This document shows, one piece after another, positions 16,482-24,445 of a stretch of DNA of 64,000 nt (positions within the stretch are counted from its first letter, which is position 1; every line of letters begins with the position of its first letter). The position numbers and the translations under genes were made by a program. A model generated the notes under the pieces. That model had not been told where the DNA came from. It searched no databases and was given only the letters and a program-made list of their open reading frames with translations. This stretch comes from Lactiplantibacillus brownii (GTDB taxonomy: Bacteria; Bacillota; Bacilli; Lactobacillales; Lactobacillaceae), in contig NZ_JAVCWF010000001.1 of assembly GCF_031085375.1 (NCBI RefSeq), positions 620,001 through 684,000 on the forward strand, given 5' to 3'.

Positions 16482-16712
16482 CTATACAGCGAGCTGCTTT
16501 AAAGCATCGGGGCGGAAACCAGCAATACTGCTTTCGCCATTGATTTCGACAACGGGAACCGCTTGGAAACCTTGATCCTTTAAGTAGTCAACATATTCAG
16601 GATTGATGTTGATGTTCTTTTCTTCAAAGGCAATGTTGTGGGCAGCCAAAAACTTCTTGGTCATCTTGCATTGCATACAATTGTTTTTCGTAAATACCGT
16701 TACTTTTTTCAT
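16482..16712 (-). CDS. nrdH: NrdH glutaredoxin-like redoxin
   Basis: A 76-residue thioredoxin-fold protein that passes electrons to the class Ib reductase NrdEF. The redox motif is CMQC (Cys12-Cys15) near the N-terminus, with the conserved VPVVEI cis-proline stretch and SIAGFRPDALK at the C-terminus. AAGGGTGA precedes the ATG. First gene of the nrdHEF operon, downstream of two NrdR-like boxes. Confidence 0.96.
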   Translation of the reverse strand: MKKVTVFTKNNCMQCKMTKKFLAAHNIAFEEKNININPEYVDYLKDQGFQAVPVVEINGESSIAGFRPDALKQLAV

Positions 16713-16749
16713 AGTTAATCACCCTTAATTCGTTTTAATCGATAAATTT

Positions 16750-16777
16750 AGTATACAACAAGATAGGGAAAATACAA
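16750..16777 (-). promoter_or_regulatory. nrdH: Predicted promoter of nrdHEF
   Basis: Reading on the minus strand: -35 TTGTAT (16772-16777), 16-bp spacer, -10 TATACT (16750-16755), 38 bp before the nrdH start. The NrdR-like boxes lie immediately upstream of the -35. Confidence 0.55.
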
Positions 16778-16784
16778 TCAAAAA

Positions 16785-16832
16785 ACACAACATCTTGTGG
16801 ACGAAGCAAGTCCAAAATACAAGATGTTGTGT
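16785..16832. promoter_or_regulatory. Two NrdR-box-like sites in inverted orientation
   Basis: ACACAACATCTTGT (16785-16798) and its exact reverse complement (16819-16832), 34 bp apart start to start, resemble the NrdR consensus ACACTATATATTGT. NrdR represses ribonucleotide reductase genes when dATP/ATP is high. The pair lies upstream of the nrdH promoter and in the divergent region shared with the methyltransferase gene. The spacing is slightly longer than the usual 31-32 bp. The same 14-bp arms could also form a hairpin in RNA. Confidence 0.6.
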
Positions 16833-16936
16833 TAGCGACGGCCTTTAACCGTAAATAAAGTTTTTTAAATTAATTGTCGTTATTTATCAGAATCAGTTAT
16901 CATAGAACTAGCCTACAAATTCAGAGGAAAATAAAT

Positions 16937-17545
16937 ATGACCAACTATTATTATACACACAATCCAGACGTTGTGCATGACGAAAAGCAATGGAATTTTG
17001 AAATTTTTAATCATGACTTTAAATTTACCACGGATAACGGGGTTTTCTCCAAACGAACTTTAGATTATGGGTCACGGACCCTATTAGCTGCCTTTGAGCC
17101 AACTAACTTGCCGGCCGGTGCAATCTTAGATTTAGGAACCGGCTACGGTCCCATTGGCATGGCGTTGGCTTACCAGTCACCGGAACGAACGGTCGATATG
17201 GTGGATGTCAATGAATTGGCATTGAGTTTGGCACGCAAGAATACCGCGTTAAATCAAATTACGAACGTTAATATTTTTACTTCAGATTGTTATGATCAAG
17301 TGACCACGACGGACTATGCGGCCATTGTGACTAATCCCCCCGTTCGCGCCGGTAAAGCAGTCGTGGACGCAATGCTGACGGGTGCCATCGACCATTTGGC
17401 AGCTCAGGGCACGTTAACGGTCGTGCTGCAAAAGAAGCAAGGGGCACCGTCTGCTAAAAAATTGATGACGGCAACTTTTGGTAATTGTACTATTATTAAG
17501 AAGGATAAAGGCTACTATATTTTGCAAAGTATCAAGGAGGGATAA
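16937..17545 (+). CDS. Class I SAM-dependent methyltransferase, RsmC-like
   Basis: A 202-residue methyltransferase of the RsmC/RlmG type, which methylates guanine N2 in rRNA. The start at 16937 follows GAGGAAAATAA and gives MTNYYYTHNPDV, the usual start of small Firmicute homologues. Motif I is LDLGTGYGPIG; motif IV is TNPPVRAGK, where the family has NPP(F/Y/I). It is divergent from nrdH. The tadA start codon begins two bases after its stop codon, so the two are translationally coupled. Confidence 0.9.
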   Translation: MTNYYYTHNPDVVHDEKQWNFEIFNHDFKFTTDNGVFSKRTLDYGSRTLLAAFEPTNLPAGAILDLGTGYGPIGMALAYQSPERTVDMVDVNELALSLARKNTALNQITNVNIFTSDCYDQVTTTDYAAIVTNPPVRAGKAVVDAMLTGAIDHLAAQGTLTVVLQKKQGAPSAKKLMTATFGNCTIIKKDKGYYILQSIKEG

Positions 17546-17546
17546 T

Positions 17547-18053
17547 TTGAAAGCGACCGAATCGGAAAAATGGATGCTCGAAGCCTTGCATGAAGCTCGG
17601 ATGGCTAGCTTGATCGGCGAAGTACCGATTGGCGCCGTTATTGTCCATGAAGGTGAGATTATTGGACGCGGACACAATTTACGGGAGCATGGTCAAGATG
17701 CCACATTGCATGCCGAAATTGTTGCGATTCAAGAAGCCTGCGAATACTTGCATAGTTGGCGGCTAGAAGATTGCCAAATGTATGTGACCCTTGAGCCTTG
17801 TATCATGTGTTGTGGTGCCATCATTAACGCACGCATCCCAACGCTCTATTATGGGGCACGTGATCCCAAAGCTGGGGCCGTTGGTAGTCTGTATGAATTA
17901 TTAAGTGACGATCGGTTGAACCATCAAGTCGAGGTTCATGAACGACTTTTGGCACGGCCAGCTGGCGAAATGTTAGAAAACTTTTTCCGCGATATTCGTA
18001 AGCGGAAAAAGGCTGAGAAAAAAGCGAAGCGGGCCGCTGCCGAAAAAAATTAG
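17547..18053 (+). CDS. tadA: tRNA-specific adenosine deaminase (A34 to inosine)
   Basis: A 168-residue zinc deaminase that converts wobble adenosine of tRNA-Arg(ACG) to inosine, an essential step. The TTG at 17547 is selected because AGGAGGG lies six bases upstream and the product starts KATESEKWMLEAL; upstream in-frame codons lie inside the preceding gene. Zinc and catalytic residues are in LHAEI (H-A-E) and PCIMCCGAI (PCxxC). The lysine-rich tail KRKKAEKKAKRAA is typical. Confidence 0.95.
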   Translation: MKATESEKWMLEALHEARMASLIGEVPIGAVIVHEGEIIGRGHNLREHGQDATLHAEIVAIQEACEYLHSWRLEDCQMYVTLEPCIMCCGAIINARIPTLYYGARDPKAGAVGSLYELLSDDRLNHQVEVHERLLARPAGEMLENFFRDIRKRKKAEKKAKRAAAEKN

Positions 18054-18098
18054 GCGGATGGCTAGCATTCTCTGAATAAATCATGTATTATAGTATTT

Positions 18099-18187
18099 GC
18101 CGCAAGGCCTTAAGGCAAGGGTGGATTTACGAATCGTGTCAGGTCCGGAAGGAAGCAGCACTAAGTTTGCTTCATCTTGTGCCTTTT
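18099..18187 (+). ncRNA. ffs: Small signal recognition particle RNA (4.5S type)
   Basis: The apical loop GTGTCAGGTCCGGAAGGAAGCAGCA (near 18136-18160, given here only as its hallmark elements GTCAGGTCCGGAAGGA and AGCAGCA) is the universal domain IV that binds Ffh and guides membrane-protein targeting. GGCAAGG upstream and CTTGTGCC downstream close the long helix. A TATTAT/TATAGT -10 lies just upstream. It sits between tadA and dnaX, its usual place in lactobacilli and bacilli. Confidence 0.95.
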
Positions 18188-18205
18188 GTTTTTATGAAAT
18201 GTAAC

Positions 18206-18240
18206 AGCTCTTAGCCATTCGGTTGAGAGCTTTTTATTTA
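18206..18240 (+). terminator. Intrinsic terminator after the SRP RNA gene
   Basis: Arms AGCTCTTAGCC and GGTTGAGAGCT around ATTC, followed by TTTTTATTT. Confidence 0.85.
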
Positions 18241-18375
18241 ATTAAATGTTAGTCATTAAAATAAGTGCCACGACGGCCTGCGCCACAGCGAACGTGCTGG
18301 TCCACGGAGACAGTCTTTTAACTTAAAAACAGTTTCATACATACTTCATTAGTCAATATAGAAAGGAAGATTCGC

Positions 18376-20067
18376 ATGTATCGGGCATTATATCGGGTTT
18401 GGCGACCCCAACGTTTTGATGAGATTGTCGGGCAACAGATGATTACACAGACCTTGAAAAATGCCATCATGACCCATCAAACGAGTCATGCGTATTTATT
18501 TACCGGTCCGCGGGGAACTGGGAAAACTTCCGCCGCTAAGATTTTCGCGAAAGCGATTAATTGTCATCATTTAGTTGATGGGGAACCTTGTAATAACTGT
18601 GAAAGTTGCCAGGCCATTACGAAAGGCCAAATGAACGATGTCATCGAAATTGATGCGGCTTCCAATAATGGGGTCGAAGAAATTCGGGATATCCGAGATA
18701 AAGCCAAGTATGCGCCAACGCAGGCTGATTACAAAGTTTATATTATTGACGAAGTCCATATGCTATCTACCGGTGCGTTTAATGCACTATTAAAGACGCT
18801 AGAAGAACCACCGGCTAACGTTATTTTTATTTTAGCGACGACTGAGCCACATAAGATTCCGTTGACTATTATTTCGCGAACGCAACGTTTTGATTTTCGT
18901 CGGATTACGGCCAAAGATAGTTATGAACGTATGGTTTACATTTTGCAGCAGAAAAAGGTCGATTATGATGAAAAAGCACTGCGGGTCATTGCTCAAGCGG
19001 CAGAAGGCGGGATGCGGGATGCGTTAAGCATTTTGGATCAAGTCATCTCCTTTGGGGACAATACGGTTACCTTAGATGATGCGTTGATGGTGACTGGTAG
19101 CGTCACTAAAAAGTTGTTGGCCGATTACGTTGAAGAGGTGACGAGCCATGTCACTAAGCCGGCGTTAGAGACGATGCGGCAAATTTTACAAGAAGGTAAA
19201 GATGCTAACCGATTTATCGAAGATTTGATTAGCTACACACGTGATGTGTTACTCTATCAACAAGCCCCAGAAATGGTCGACAGTGTTGCCATGGGCGAAG
19301 ATGATCAACGGTTTGCTGATTTTGCCAAGCAGATTGATGCGGAAGTTTTGTATCAAATGATTAAAACGTTAAATGACGTTCAGCAACAGATGCGCTTCAC
19401 GACGCATCCGGACGTTTACTTGGAAGTTTTGACGGTGAAATTAGCTCAGCTAGAAGCGCCGAAGCCAGTTGCCGCAGCGACTGCTGCCACTGATCCTGCC
19501 GACCCAACGATTCAAAAACTGGCTAGCAAGGTTGATCAGATGCAAAGTGAATTGACCGCCTTAAAAGCGACTGGCGGTGGGACGACCGCGCCAAAACCAA
19601 CGCGTGCACGACCAAATAGTGGTCCCGTAGTCAAGAAGGTCAATGTGAGCCAAATCTATCCAATCTTGGGTGCGGCCACGAAAGATGATCTCTTGAAGGT
19701 TCGTGAGGTTTGGACGGACTTGATGAATATCTTGAGTGTGACACAACGGGCGTTGATGCACGTGGCCAAACCGGTCGCGGCCAGTGCTGCTGGGGTAGTC
19801 GTCGCTTTTGATTATGCCTTTTTATATCAAAAAGCTATTGATGATCAAGTGTTGATGGATGCGCTGGGTAACGGCTTGGACCGCTTAATGGGTCAAGCAC
19901 CGAAGATCGTGTGTGTGCCCAAAGAACAGTGGCCACAAATTCGAAAAGATTATTTGGCAACGCACCAACCAGAAGGCACGGCGACCAAGCAGGCACCACA
20001 AAAGGCGCCGGTCGTGGATGAAGCTGAAAAACGATTCGGTGATTTAGTAGAAGTTAAACCAGATTAA
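18376..20067 (+). CDS. dnaX: DNA polymerase III subunits gamma/tau
   Basis: A 563-residue clamp-loader ATPase and replisome organiser. Walker A is GPRGTGKTS, a four-Cys zinc module (C-NNCESCQ region) follows, Walker B/DExx is IIDEVHML, and sensor 1 is ILATTEPHK. Domain III and the tau-specific C-terminal part (from about 400, with a Pro/Ala/Thr-rich linker) are present. AAAGGAAG precedes the ATG. First gene of dnaX-ybaB-recR-yaaL, a conserved replication and repair cluster. Confidence 0.97.
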   Translation: MYRALYRVWRPQRFDEIVGQQMITQTLKNAIMTHQTSHAYLFTGPRGTGKTSAAKIFAKAINCHHLVDGEPCNNCESCQAITKGQMNDVIEIDAASNNGVEEIRDIRDKAKYAPTQADYKVYIIDEVHMLSTGAFNALLKTLEEPPANVIFILATTEPHKIPLTIISRTQRFDFRRITAKDSYERMVYILQQKKVDYDEKALRVIAQAAEGGMRDALSILDQVISFGDNTVTLDDALMVTGSVTKKLLADYVEEVTSHVTKPALETMRQILQEGKDANRFIEDLISYTRDVLLYQQAPEMVDSVAMGEDDQRFADFAKQIDAEVLYQMIKTLNDVQQQMRFTTHPDVYLEVLTVKLAQLEAPKPVAAATAATDPADPTIQKLASKVDQMQSELTALKATGGGTTAPKPTRARPNSGPVVKKVNVSQIYPILGAATKDDLLKVREVWTDLMNILSVTQRALMHVAKPVAASAAGVVVAFDYAFLYQKAIDDQVLMDALGNGLDRLMGQAPKIVCVPKEQWPQIRKDYLATHQPEGTATKQAPQKAPVVDEAEKRFGDLVEVKPD

Positions 20068-20088
20068 ATTTGAAGGGAACTGATAATA

Positions 20089-20397
20089 ATGATGCGTGGT
20101 ATGGGCAATATGCAAAATATGATGAAACAAATGAAAAAGATGCAACAACAAATGGCAACGGAACAAGCAGCTTTGAATGAAGAAACTTTTACGGGTAAAG
20201 CCCCTGATGATATGGTTACGGTAACTTTTACCGGGGACAAGAAAATGCAAGATATTAGCATTAAGCCCGCCGCAGTTGATCCGGACGATGTTGATATGTT
20301 GCAAGATTTAATCGTGGCAGCGGTCAACGATGCCTTGACGCAAGTTGATTCACAAACGCAAGACACGATGGGCAAGTATACTAAAGGTTTGAAGTAA
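20089..20397 (+). CDS. YbaB/EbfC family nucleoid-associated protein
   Basis: A 102-residue dimeric DNA-binding protein that coats the nucleoid; its precise role is not settled. The N-terminal part is a Met/Gln/Lys-rich helix ([16 protein letters not shown]), followed by the conserved [16 protein letters not shown] strand region. GAAGGGA precedes two adjacent ATG codons; either may start the protein. It lies 21 bp after dnaX and 22 bp before recR. Confidence 0.95.
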   Translation: MMRGMGNMQNMMKQMKKMQQQMATEQAALNEETFTGKAPDDMVTVTFTGDKKMQDISIKPAAVDPDDVDMLQDLIVAAVNDALTQVDSQTQDTMGKYTKGLK

Positions 20398-20419
20398 AAA
20401 ACGGTCGTGAGGTAGAGTA

Positions 20420-21019
20420 ATGCAATATCCAGAACCAATTGCAAAGTTGATTGACAGTTATATGAAATTACCAGGAATTGGCGGCAAGACCGCCACACGC
20501 TTAGCCTTTTATACGATTGACATGGATGGCGATGACGTGACTGAGTTTGCCAAGTCTTTGGTGGCAGCTAAACGGGATCTGCATTTTTGCAGTATCTGTG
20601 GCAATATTACCGAAGACGATCCTTGTGTGATCTGCAAAGATAAGTCCCGTGATCAAAGTACGGTCTTAGTCGTTGAAGAAGCCAAGGATGTCATGGCTAT
20701 GGAAAAAATCAAAGAATACCAAGGGTTATACCATGTTTTGCACGGGGTGTTGTCCCCAGTTGATGGTAAAGGACCCGAAGATATCAATATTGCTAGTCTG
20801 CTAAAGCGGCTACAACAAAATGATGCGATTAAAGAAGTGATTATTGCGACCAATGCAACGCCAGAAGGAGAAGCCACGGCGATGTATATTTCGCGTTTGG
20901 TGAAACCTGCGGGAATTAAAGTCACACGATTGGCGCATGGGTTGTCGGTTGGTAGCGATATTCAATATGCGGATGAAATGACCTTGTTCAAGGCGGTTGA
21001 AGGCCGTCAGGAGATGTAA
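20420..21019 (+). CDS. recR: Recombination mediator RecR
   Basis: A 199-residue ring-forming protein that works with RecF and RecO to load RecA on single-stranded gaps. It shows the N-terminal HhH motif LPGIGGKTA, the zinc finger [16 protein letters not shown], and the Toprim domain starting [10 protein letters not shown] with the conserved [19 protein letters not shown] precedes the ATG. Part of the dnaX operon. Confidence 0.97.
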   Translation: MQYPEPIAKLIDSYMKLPGIGGKTATRLAFYTIDMDGDDVTEFAKSLVAAKRDLHFCSICGNITEDDPCVICKDKSRDQSTVLVVEEAKDVMAMEKIKEYQGLYHVLHGVLSPVDGKGPEDINIASLLKRLQQNDAIKEVIIATNATPEGEATAMYISRLVKPAGIKVTRLAHGLSVGSDIQYADEMTLFKAVEGRQEM

Positions 21020-21022
21020 GTC

Positions 21023-21286
21023 ATGCCAAGAATGTTATTTAAACGACGTCAAATGATCAAGCAACCGAAAGCCACCTATGATGAACAATTGCTAGGGTTG
21101 CTGAATTCGGCTAAGGTCGATTGGGACCGGGCTAAGCAAAATGAACAAGCAATTTATGATAACAATACGAGTGAACTTGTGACTCAAACTGCGTTGGCAC
21201 GAGCGAAGTACCTCTACTTGTATCGTGAAGCTCGGCGGCGACAAGTTCATGGTAGTCAAATTCAACGGTCGGTTATCGATAAATAA
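21023..21286 (+). CDS. YaaL family protein (DUF2508)
   Basis: An 87-residue protein of unknown function that follows recR in most Firmicutes. It begins MPRMLFKRRQ and is predicted largely helical and charged, with a conserved YLYLYREARRRQ stretch near the C-terminus. It starts 3 bp after the recR stop, so it is translationally coupled, and it closes the operon before a terminator. Confidence 0.9.
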   Translation: MPRMLFKRRQMIKQPKATYDEQLLGLLNSAKVDWDRAKQNEQAIYDNNTSELVTQTALARAKYLYLYREARRRQVHGSQIQRSVIDK

Positions 21287-21297
21287 AAAGTAAAGTT

Positions 21298-21329
21298 ATC
21301 TGTCACTTATTTTGGTGGCAGATTTTTTT
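21298..21329 (+). terminator. Intrinsic terminator of dnaX-ybaB-recR-yaaL
   Basis: Arms ATCTGTCAC and GTGGCAGAT around TTATTTTG, followed by TTTTTTT. Confidence 0.92.
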
Positions 21330-21330
21330 A

Positions 21331-21889
21331 TAATTAACTAAAGGTTGAAAGACTCAAAAGCATCACAAATGTTGTCCTACCGGTAACCCATAAGCCTAAA
21401 ATAGACTCACCTAAATTTAGCGCTCCGTCAGTCAAAATCGGTGTGCTGTGGGGGACGGTGCCAGCCAAGGTACGGTCTGACGCCTCAATTCCAAGCCGAC
21501 AAAACACGTCTTTGAATTGCCCCGCGAATTAGTCAGCCAAGAACGCCGATTAATCTCGCCGACACTGCACACCGATTTTGACTGACTCCACTAAGCGTAA
21601 ATAACTACTGACTTAGCTGGAGATTGTTACTGATAGCATCGGACATGCAGGTAGCGTTTGACCGGCGTTCTTTTGCCGGCCTTACACCACGGACGGTCCG
21701 GGAGATTTGCGGCTTTGGCAAAGTTTCCGGGCGAGGTTCAAGACGTTTCTATGGCTTGAACCGGTCCCTCGTCCGCATGTTATCGGCAACAACCGGAAGC
21801 GGCAGTAGTCGACTAGTTTTCATTACCGGATTGTTGACGTAGTAGTGCAGACCGGCAATTTTTAACTTTCAACCTTTAGTAATTAATTA
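21331..21889. repeat. Non-coding, highly structured element bounded by inverted repeats
   Basis: Left end TAATTA-ACTAAAGGTTGAAAG (21331-21351) and right end CTTTCAACCTTTAGT-AATTAATTA (21866-21889) are inverted copies, 15 bp of which match perfectly. Inside lie further nested repeats. The largest is a 24-bp pair, 21427-21450 against 21563-21586, identical except for one position. Others are CAATTC/GAATTG, CCGGC/GCCGG (21662-21679), GGTTCAAG/CTTGAACC (21735-21762), and a gapped pair 21624-21648 against 21775-21792. The interior is clearly richer in G+C than its neighbours. A 72-codon ORF (21624-21842) exists but lacks a ribosome binding site and codon use like the host. No transposase is present. 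It sits between yaaL and tmk, where related genomes have no gene. It may be a MITE-like repeat, a structured RNA, or both. Confidence 0.75.
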
Positions 21890-22025
21890 AAAAACACAAT
21901 TGGTTGTGGCTAATGCGGTAAAATGAGATTGGTTGATACCCTCACTAGTGGTAAAGCCATTAGACATGGTCGCGACAATCAAGTACAATTATGACAACTA
22001 TGAATTTTAGATGGGATTGGGAATT

Positions 22026-22685
22026 TTGACAGGAAAATTAATTACCTTTGAAGGTCCAGACGGCGCCGGTAAGACGTCCGCCTTGAATGCCATCGTGGCA
22101 AAAATTGCGCCACGACTGGGAGATCAACTCGTTGTTACTCGTGAACCGGGCGGCAATCAAATCTCAGAAGCAATTCGTAAAATTATTTTAGATCGCAAAA
22201 ATACGGCCATGGATGACCGGACAGAAGCGTTGTTGTATGCCGCGGCCCGGCGACAACATATTGTGCAAAAAATCTTGCCAGCTTTGGCGGCGGATAAATT
22301 AGTGCTGTGTGATCGCTATATTGACAGCTCTATCGCGTATCAAGGAGCTGGTCGTGGGATTGGCGAGCAAGCCGTGTATGAGATGAATCAGTTTGCGACG
22401 GCCGGCCTGTTGCCAGATTTAACGTTGTATTTTGACGTGGACGCCGAAGTTGGGCTGCAACGAATCCAAACACACCGTCAAAATGAAGTCAATCGGTTGG
22501 ATGTTGAAGCGTTGAGCTTTCATCGTCGTGTTCAGGCGGCATACTTGCGGATGTTGGCAAAGTATCCAGACCGAATCAAACGCTTAGACGCCAGTCAGTC
22601 GCTGGACCAAGTTGTCGCGCAGGCCATGACGGTCATGACAACCCAGTTACCGCAATATTTCGCAACTGAGGGGAAGTCGAAATGA
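22026..22685 (+). CDS. tmk: Thymidylate kinase
   Basis: A 219-residue kinase that phosphorylates dTMP to dTDP. P-loop FEGPDGAGKTS, dTMP-binding REPGGNQISE, DRYIDSSIAYQGAGRGIG (DRY and LID region) are present. The start is uncertain: the TTG at 22026 gives (M)TGKLITFEG, the usual family start, with GGGA sequences upstream at 22013-22022; an ATG at 22011 would add five residues but has no ribosome binding site. First gene of tmk-darA-holB-yabA-rsmI-thioesterase. Its stop overlaps the next start. Confidence 0.95.
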   Translation: MTGKLITFEGPDGAGKTSALNAIVAKIAPRLGDQLVVTREPGGNQISEAIRKIILDRKNTAMDDRTEALLYAAARRQHIVQKILPALAADKLVLCDRYIDSSIAYQGAGRGIGEQAVYEMNQFATAGLLPDLTLYFDVDAEVGLQRIQTHRQNEVNRLDVEALSFHRRVQAAYLRMLAKYPDRIKRLDASQSLDQVVAQAMTVMTTQLPQYFATEGKSK

Positions 22686-23014
22686 TGAAATTAATTATTG
22701 CCATTGTTCAAGATAAAGATAGTAACCGATTAAGTAGTCAATTTATTGAAGCCAACGTTCGCGCCACCAAATTGTCGACAACGGGTGGTTTCTTACGTTC
22801 TGGAAATACCACATTTATGATCGGGATCGATGATGATCGGGTAGATGAAGTTTTGGAAATGATCAAAAGTACCAGTCATGCGCGCGACCAATTCATGACA
22901 CCGCCAGTTAATTTGGACGTCACGATGGATGGCGCTTCGGCTTATCCAGTTGAGGTTCAGGTCGGTGGTGCGACGGTATTTGTCTTGCCAATTGAGCAGT
23001 TCCACCAATTCTAA
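22682..23014 (+). CDS. darA: PII-like cyclic-di-AMP receptor DarA (YaaQ, DUF970)
   Basis: A 110-residue trimeric PII-like protein that binds c-di-AMP in Firmicutes; its target is still debated. The conserved core KLSTTGGFLRSGNTTFMIGID (shown in part: TTGGFLRSGNTTF) forms the T-loop base and ligand site, and VEVQVGGATVFVLP the C-terminal strand. The ATG overlaps the tmk stop (ATGA), and GGGGAAG lies upstream. Two adjacent ATG codons are possible starts. Confidence 0.93.
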   Translation: MMKLIIAIVQDKDSNRLSSQFIEANVRATKLSTTGGFLRSGNTTFMIGIDDDRVDEVLEMIKSTSHARDQFMTPPVNLDVTMDGASAYPVEVQVGGATVFVLPIEQFHQF

Positions 23015-23032
23015 GTTGTGGAGGTTGTTAAG

Positions 23033-24052
23033 ATGGCAGAAAACGAGAATCTGAGCGCAACTTTAACGGTTAAACAACCACGCTTATTGGCGGCATTCAA
23101 ACATATTATCGCGCAAAACCATCTAGCCCATGCTTATCTATTTGCTGGGATGGAGGGGGCTGGTCAGCAGACCTTAGCCTACTGGATCGCACAACGATTA
23201 TTTTGCTTACATGTGGTTGATGGTGAACCGGACGGGACTTGTGAAGAGTGCATGCGGATTGCAAATGGTCAACATCCCGATATTGTGACGGTGGCGCCAA
23301 CTGGTCAGAGCATTCATGTGGACCAAGTACGTTACTTAAAAGCAGAATTTTCCAAAAGTGCTGTCGAAGGAAATCGGAAGTTATTTATCATTTCTGATGC
23401 TGAAAAAATGACAGCTAGTGCTGCCAATAGTTTACTTAAATTCATCGAAGAACCCAGTGGCAATGTGACCGCATTACTACTAACGACAAACAAGCAGTTA
23501 ATGTTACCAACGATTATTTCACGAACACAAGTGATTGAATTTCCACCGTTGGGCGCAGCCGCTTTGCAGAAAAATTTTGAAGCGGCTGGTATTAAACCAC
23601 AAGCGGCCCAAACTTTACGCCATTTGACCAATAGTGTTAGCCAAGCGCAAGCACTACTAGTGGATGATTGGTTGCCTAATGCGGTTGAACAGTTGTGGCG
23701 CTGGTTTGAACAAGTGGTTAAAGGTGATGCACGCAGTTTTGTTGCGGTACAAACGAGTCTCGTGGGTTTAGCCAAGGATAGCAATCAGCAATTAGTCATG
23801 TTGGACTTAGTTGCCGCGTTATTTCAAGATCTATTACAATTACATTTTCAAGTCGATACGGCCGCTGAATTAAGCTTCGGCCAGTATCAACAAGCGTTAC
23901 AACAAATGACCGACCAGTTAACAGATCAGCAGTTAGTGCAGGCGACGGAATTAGCGTTGACCGCCAAACGCCGGCTAGCTAGCAACGTGAGTTTTCAAAA
24001 TGTGCTGGAAGGTCTAACTTTGAACTTATGGCCAATTTTTAAAAACGCTTAA
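23033..24052 (+). CDS. holB: DNA polymerase III delta' subunit
   Basis: A 339-residue clamp-loader subunit. The ATG at 23033 is chosen because GGAGG at 23020-23024 lies eight bases upstream; an earlier in-frame GTG lies inside that ribosome binding site. The P-loop region reads GMEGAGQQT, with the invariant Lys replaced by Gln, in line with delta' not hydrolysing ATP. The zinc-binding C-x-C-EEC stretch, the helical lid and sensor motif SRT (IISRTQ) are kept. In the tmk operon. Confidence 0.95.
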   Translation: MAENENLSATLTVKQPRLLAAFKHIIAQNHLAHAYLFAGMEGAGQQTLAYWIAQRLFCLHVVDGEPDGTCEECMRIANGQHPDIVTVAPTGQSIHVDQVRYLKAEFSKSAVEGNRKLFIISDAEKMTASAANSLLKFIEEPSGNVTALLLTTNKQLMLPTIISRTQVIEFPPLGAAALQKNFEAAGIKPQAAQTLRHLTNSVSQAQALLVDDWLPNAVEQLWRWFEQVVKGDARSFVAVQTSLVGLAKDSNQQLVMLDLVAALFQDLLQLHFQVDTAAELSFGQYQQALQQMTDQLTDQQLVQATELALTAKRRLASNVSFQNVLEGLTLNLWPIFKNA

Positions 24053-24077
24053 TTAATAGGAAGCTGAGGGTGAGCGT

Positions 24078-24425
24078 GTGGATAAGCGTGATTTATATGA
24101 TAGTTTCGGTGAAATGGAACAACAAATGCAACAGATGCTTGAAAAAATGGCTCAATTAAGAGCCGATATGACGACTGTGTTAGAAAAAAATGCCGAACTC
24201 GTCATTGAAAATGAACACTTACGTGAGCACATGGTCGAAATCGAAAATGAATTACCGAAAAAACCAGCTGGTACCGCTCCCCTTTCTAAATCACGGCAAA
24301 ATCTGGAGAAGCTTTATGATGAAGGTTTTCATGTCTGTAATCAATTCTACGGCAAACGCCGCGATGATGATGAATCTTGTGTCTTTTGTCTAGAAGTGAT
24401 CTATGGCGACCGTGAACGGTCCTAA
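24078..24425 (+). CDS. yabA: Replication initiation control protein YabA
   Basis: A 115-residue regulator that binds DnaA and DnaN and restrains re-initiation. Residues 1-60 are a coiled coil (LYDSFGEMEQQMQQML) that forms the tetramer; the C-terminal zinc-binding domain has HVC...CVFC. The start is GTG at 24078 with GAGGGTGAG just upstream. It lies between holB and rsmI, as in Bacillus. Confidence 0.95.
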   Translation: MDKRDLYDSFGEMEQQMQQMLEKMAQLRADMTTVLEKNAELVIENEHLREHMVEIENELPKKPAGTAPLSKSRQNLEKLYDEGFHVCNQFYGKRRDDDESCVFCLEVIYGDRERS

Positions 24426-24445
24426 AAACGAGGGGGAACAGTGCA

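Noticed and set aside
21624-21842. A 72-codon ORF inside the inverted-repeat element
   Set aside because: No ribosome binding site, Arg/Ser/Gly-rich translation caused by the G+C-rich hairpins, and its ends coincide with stem arms. More likely a by-product of the structured element.
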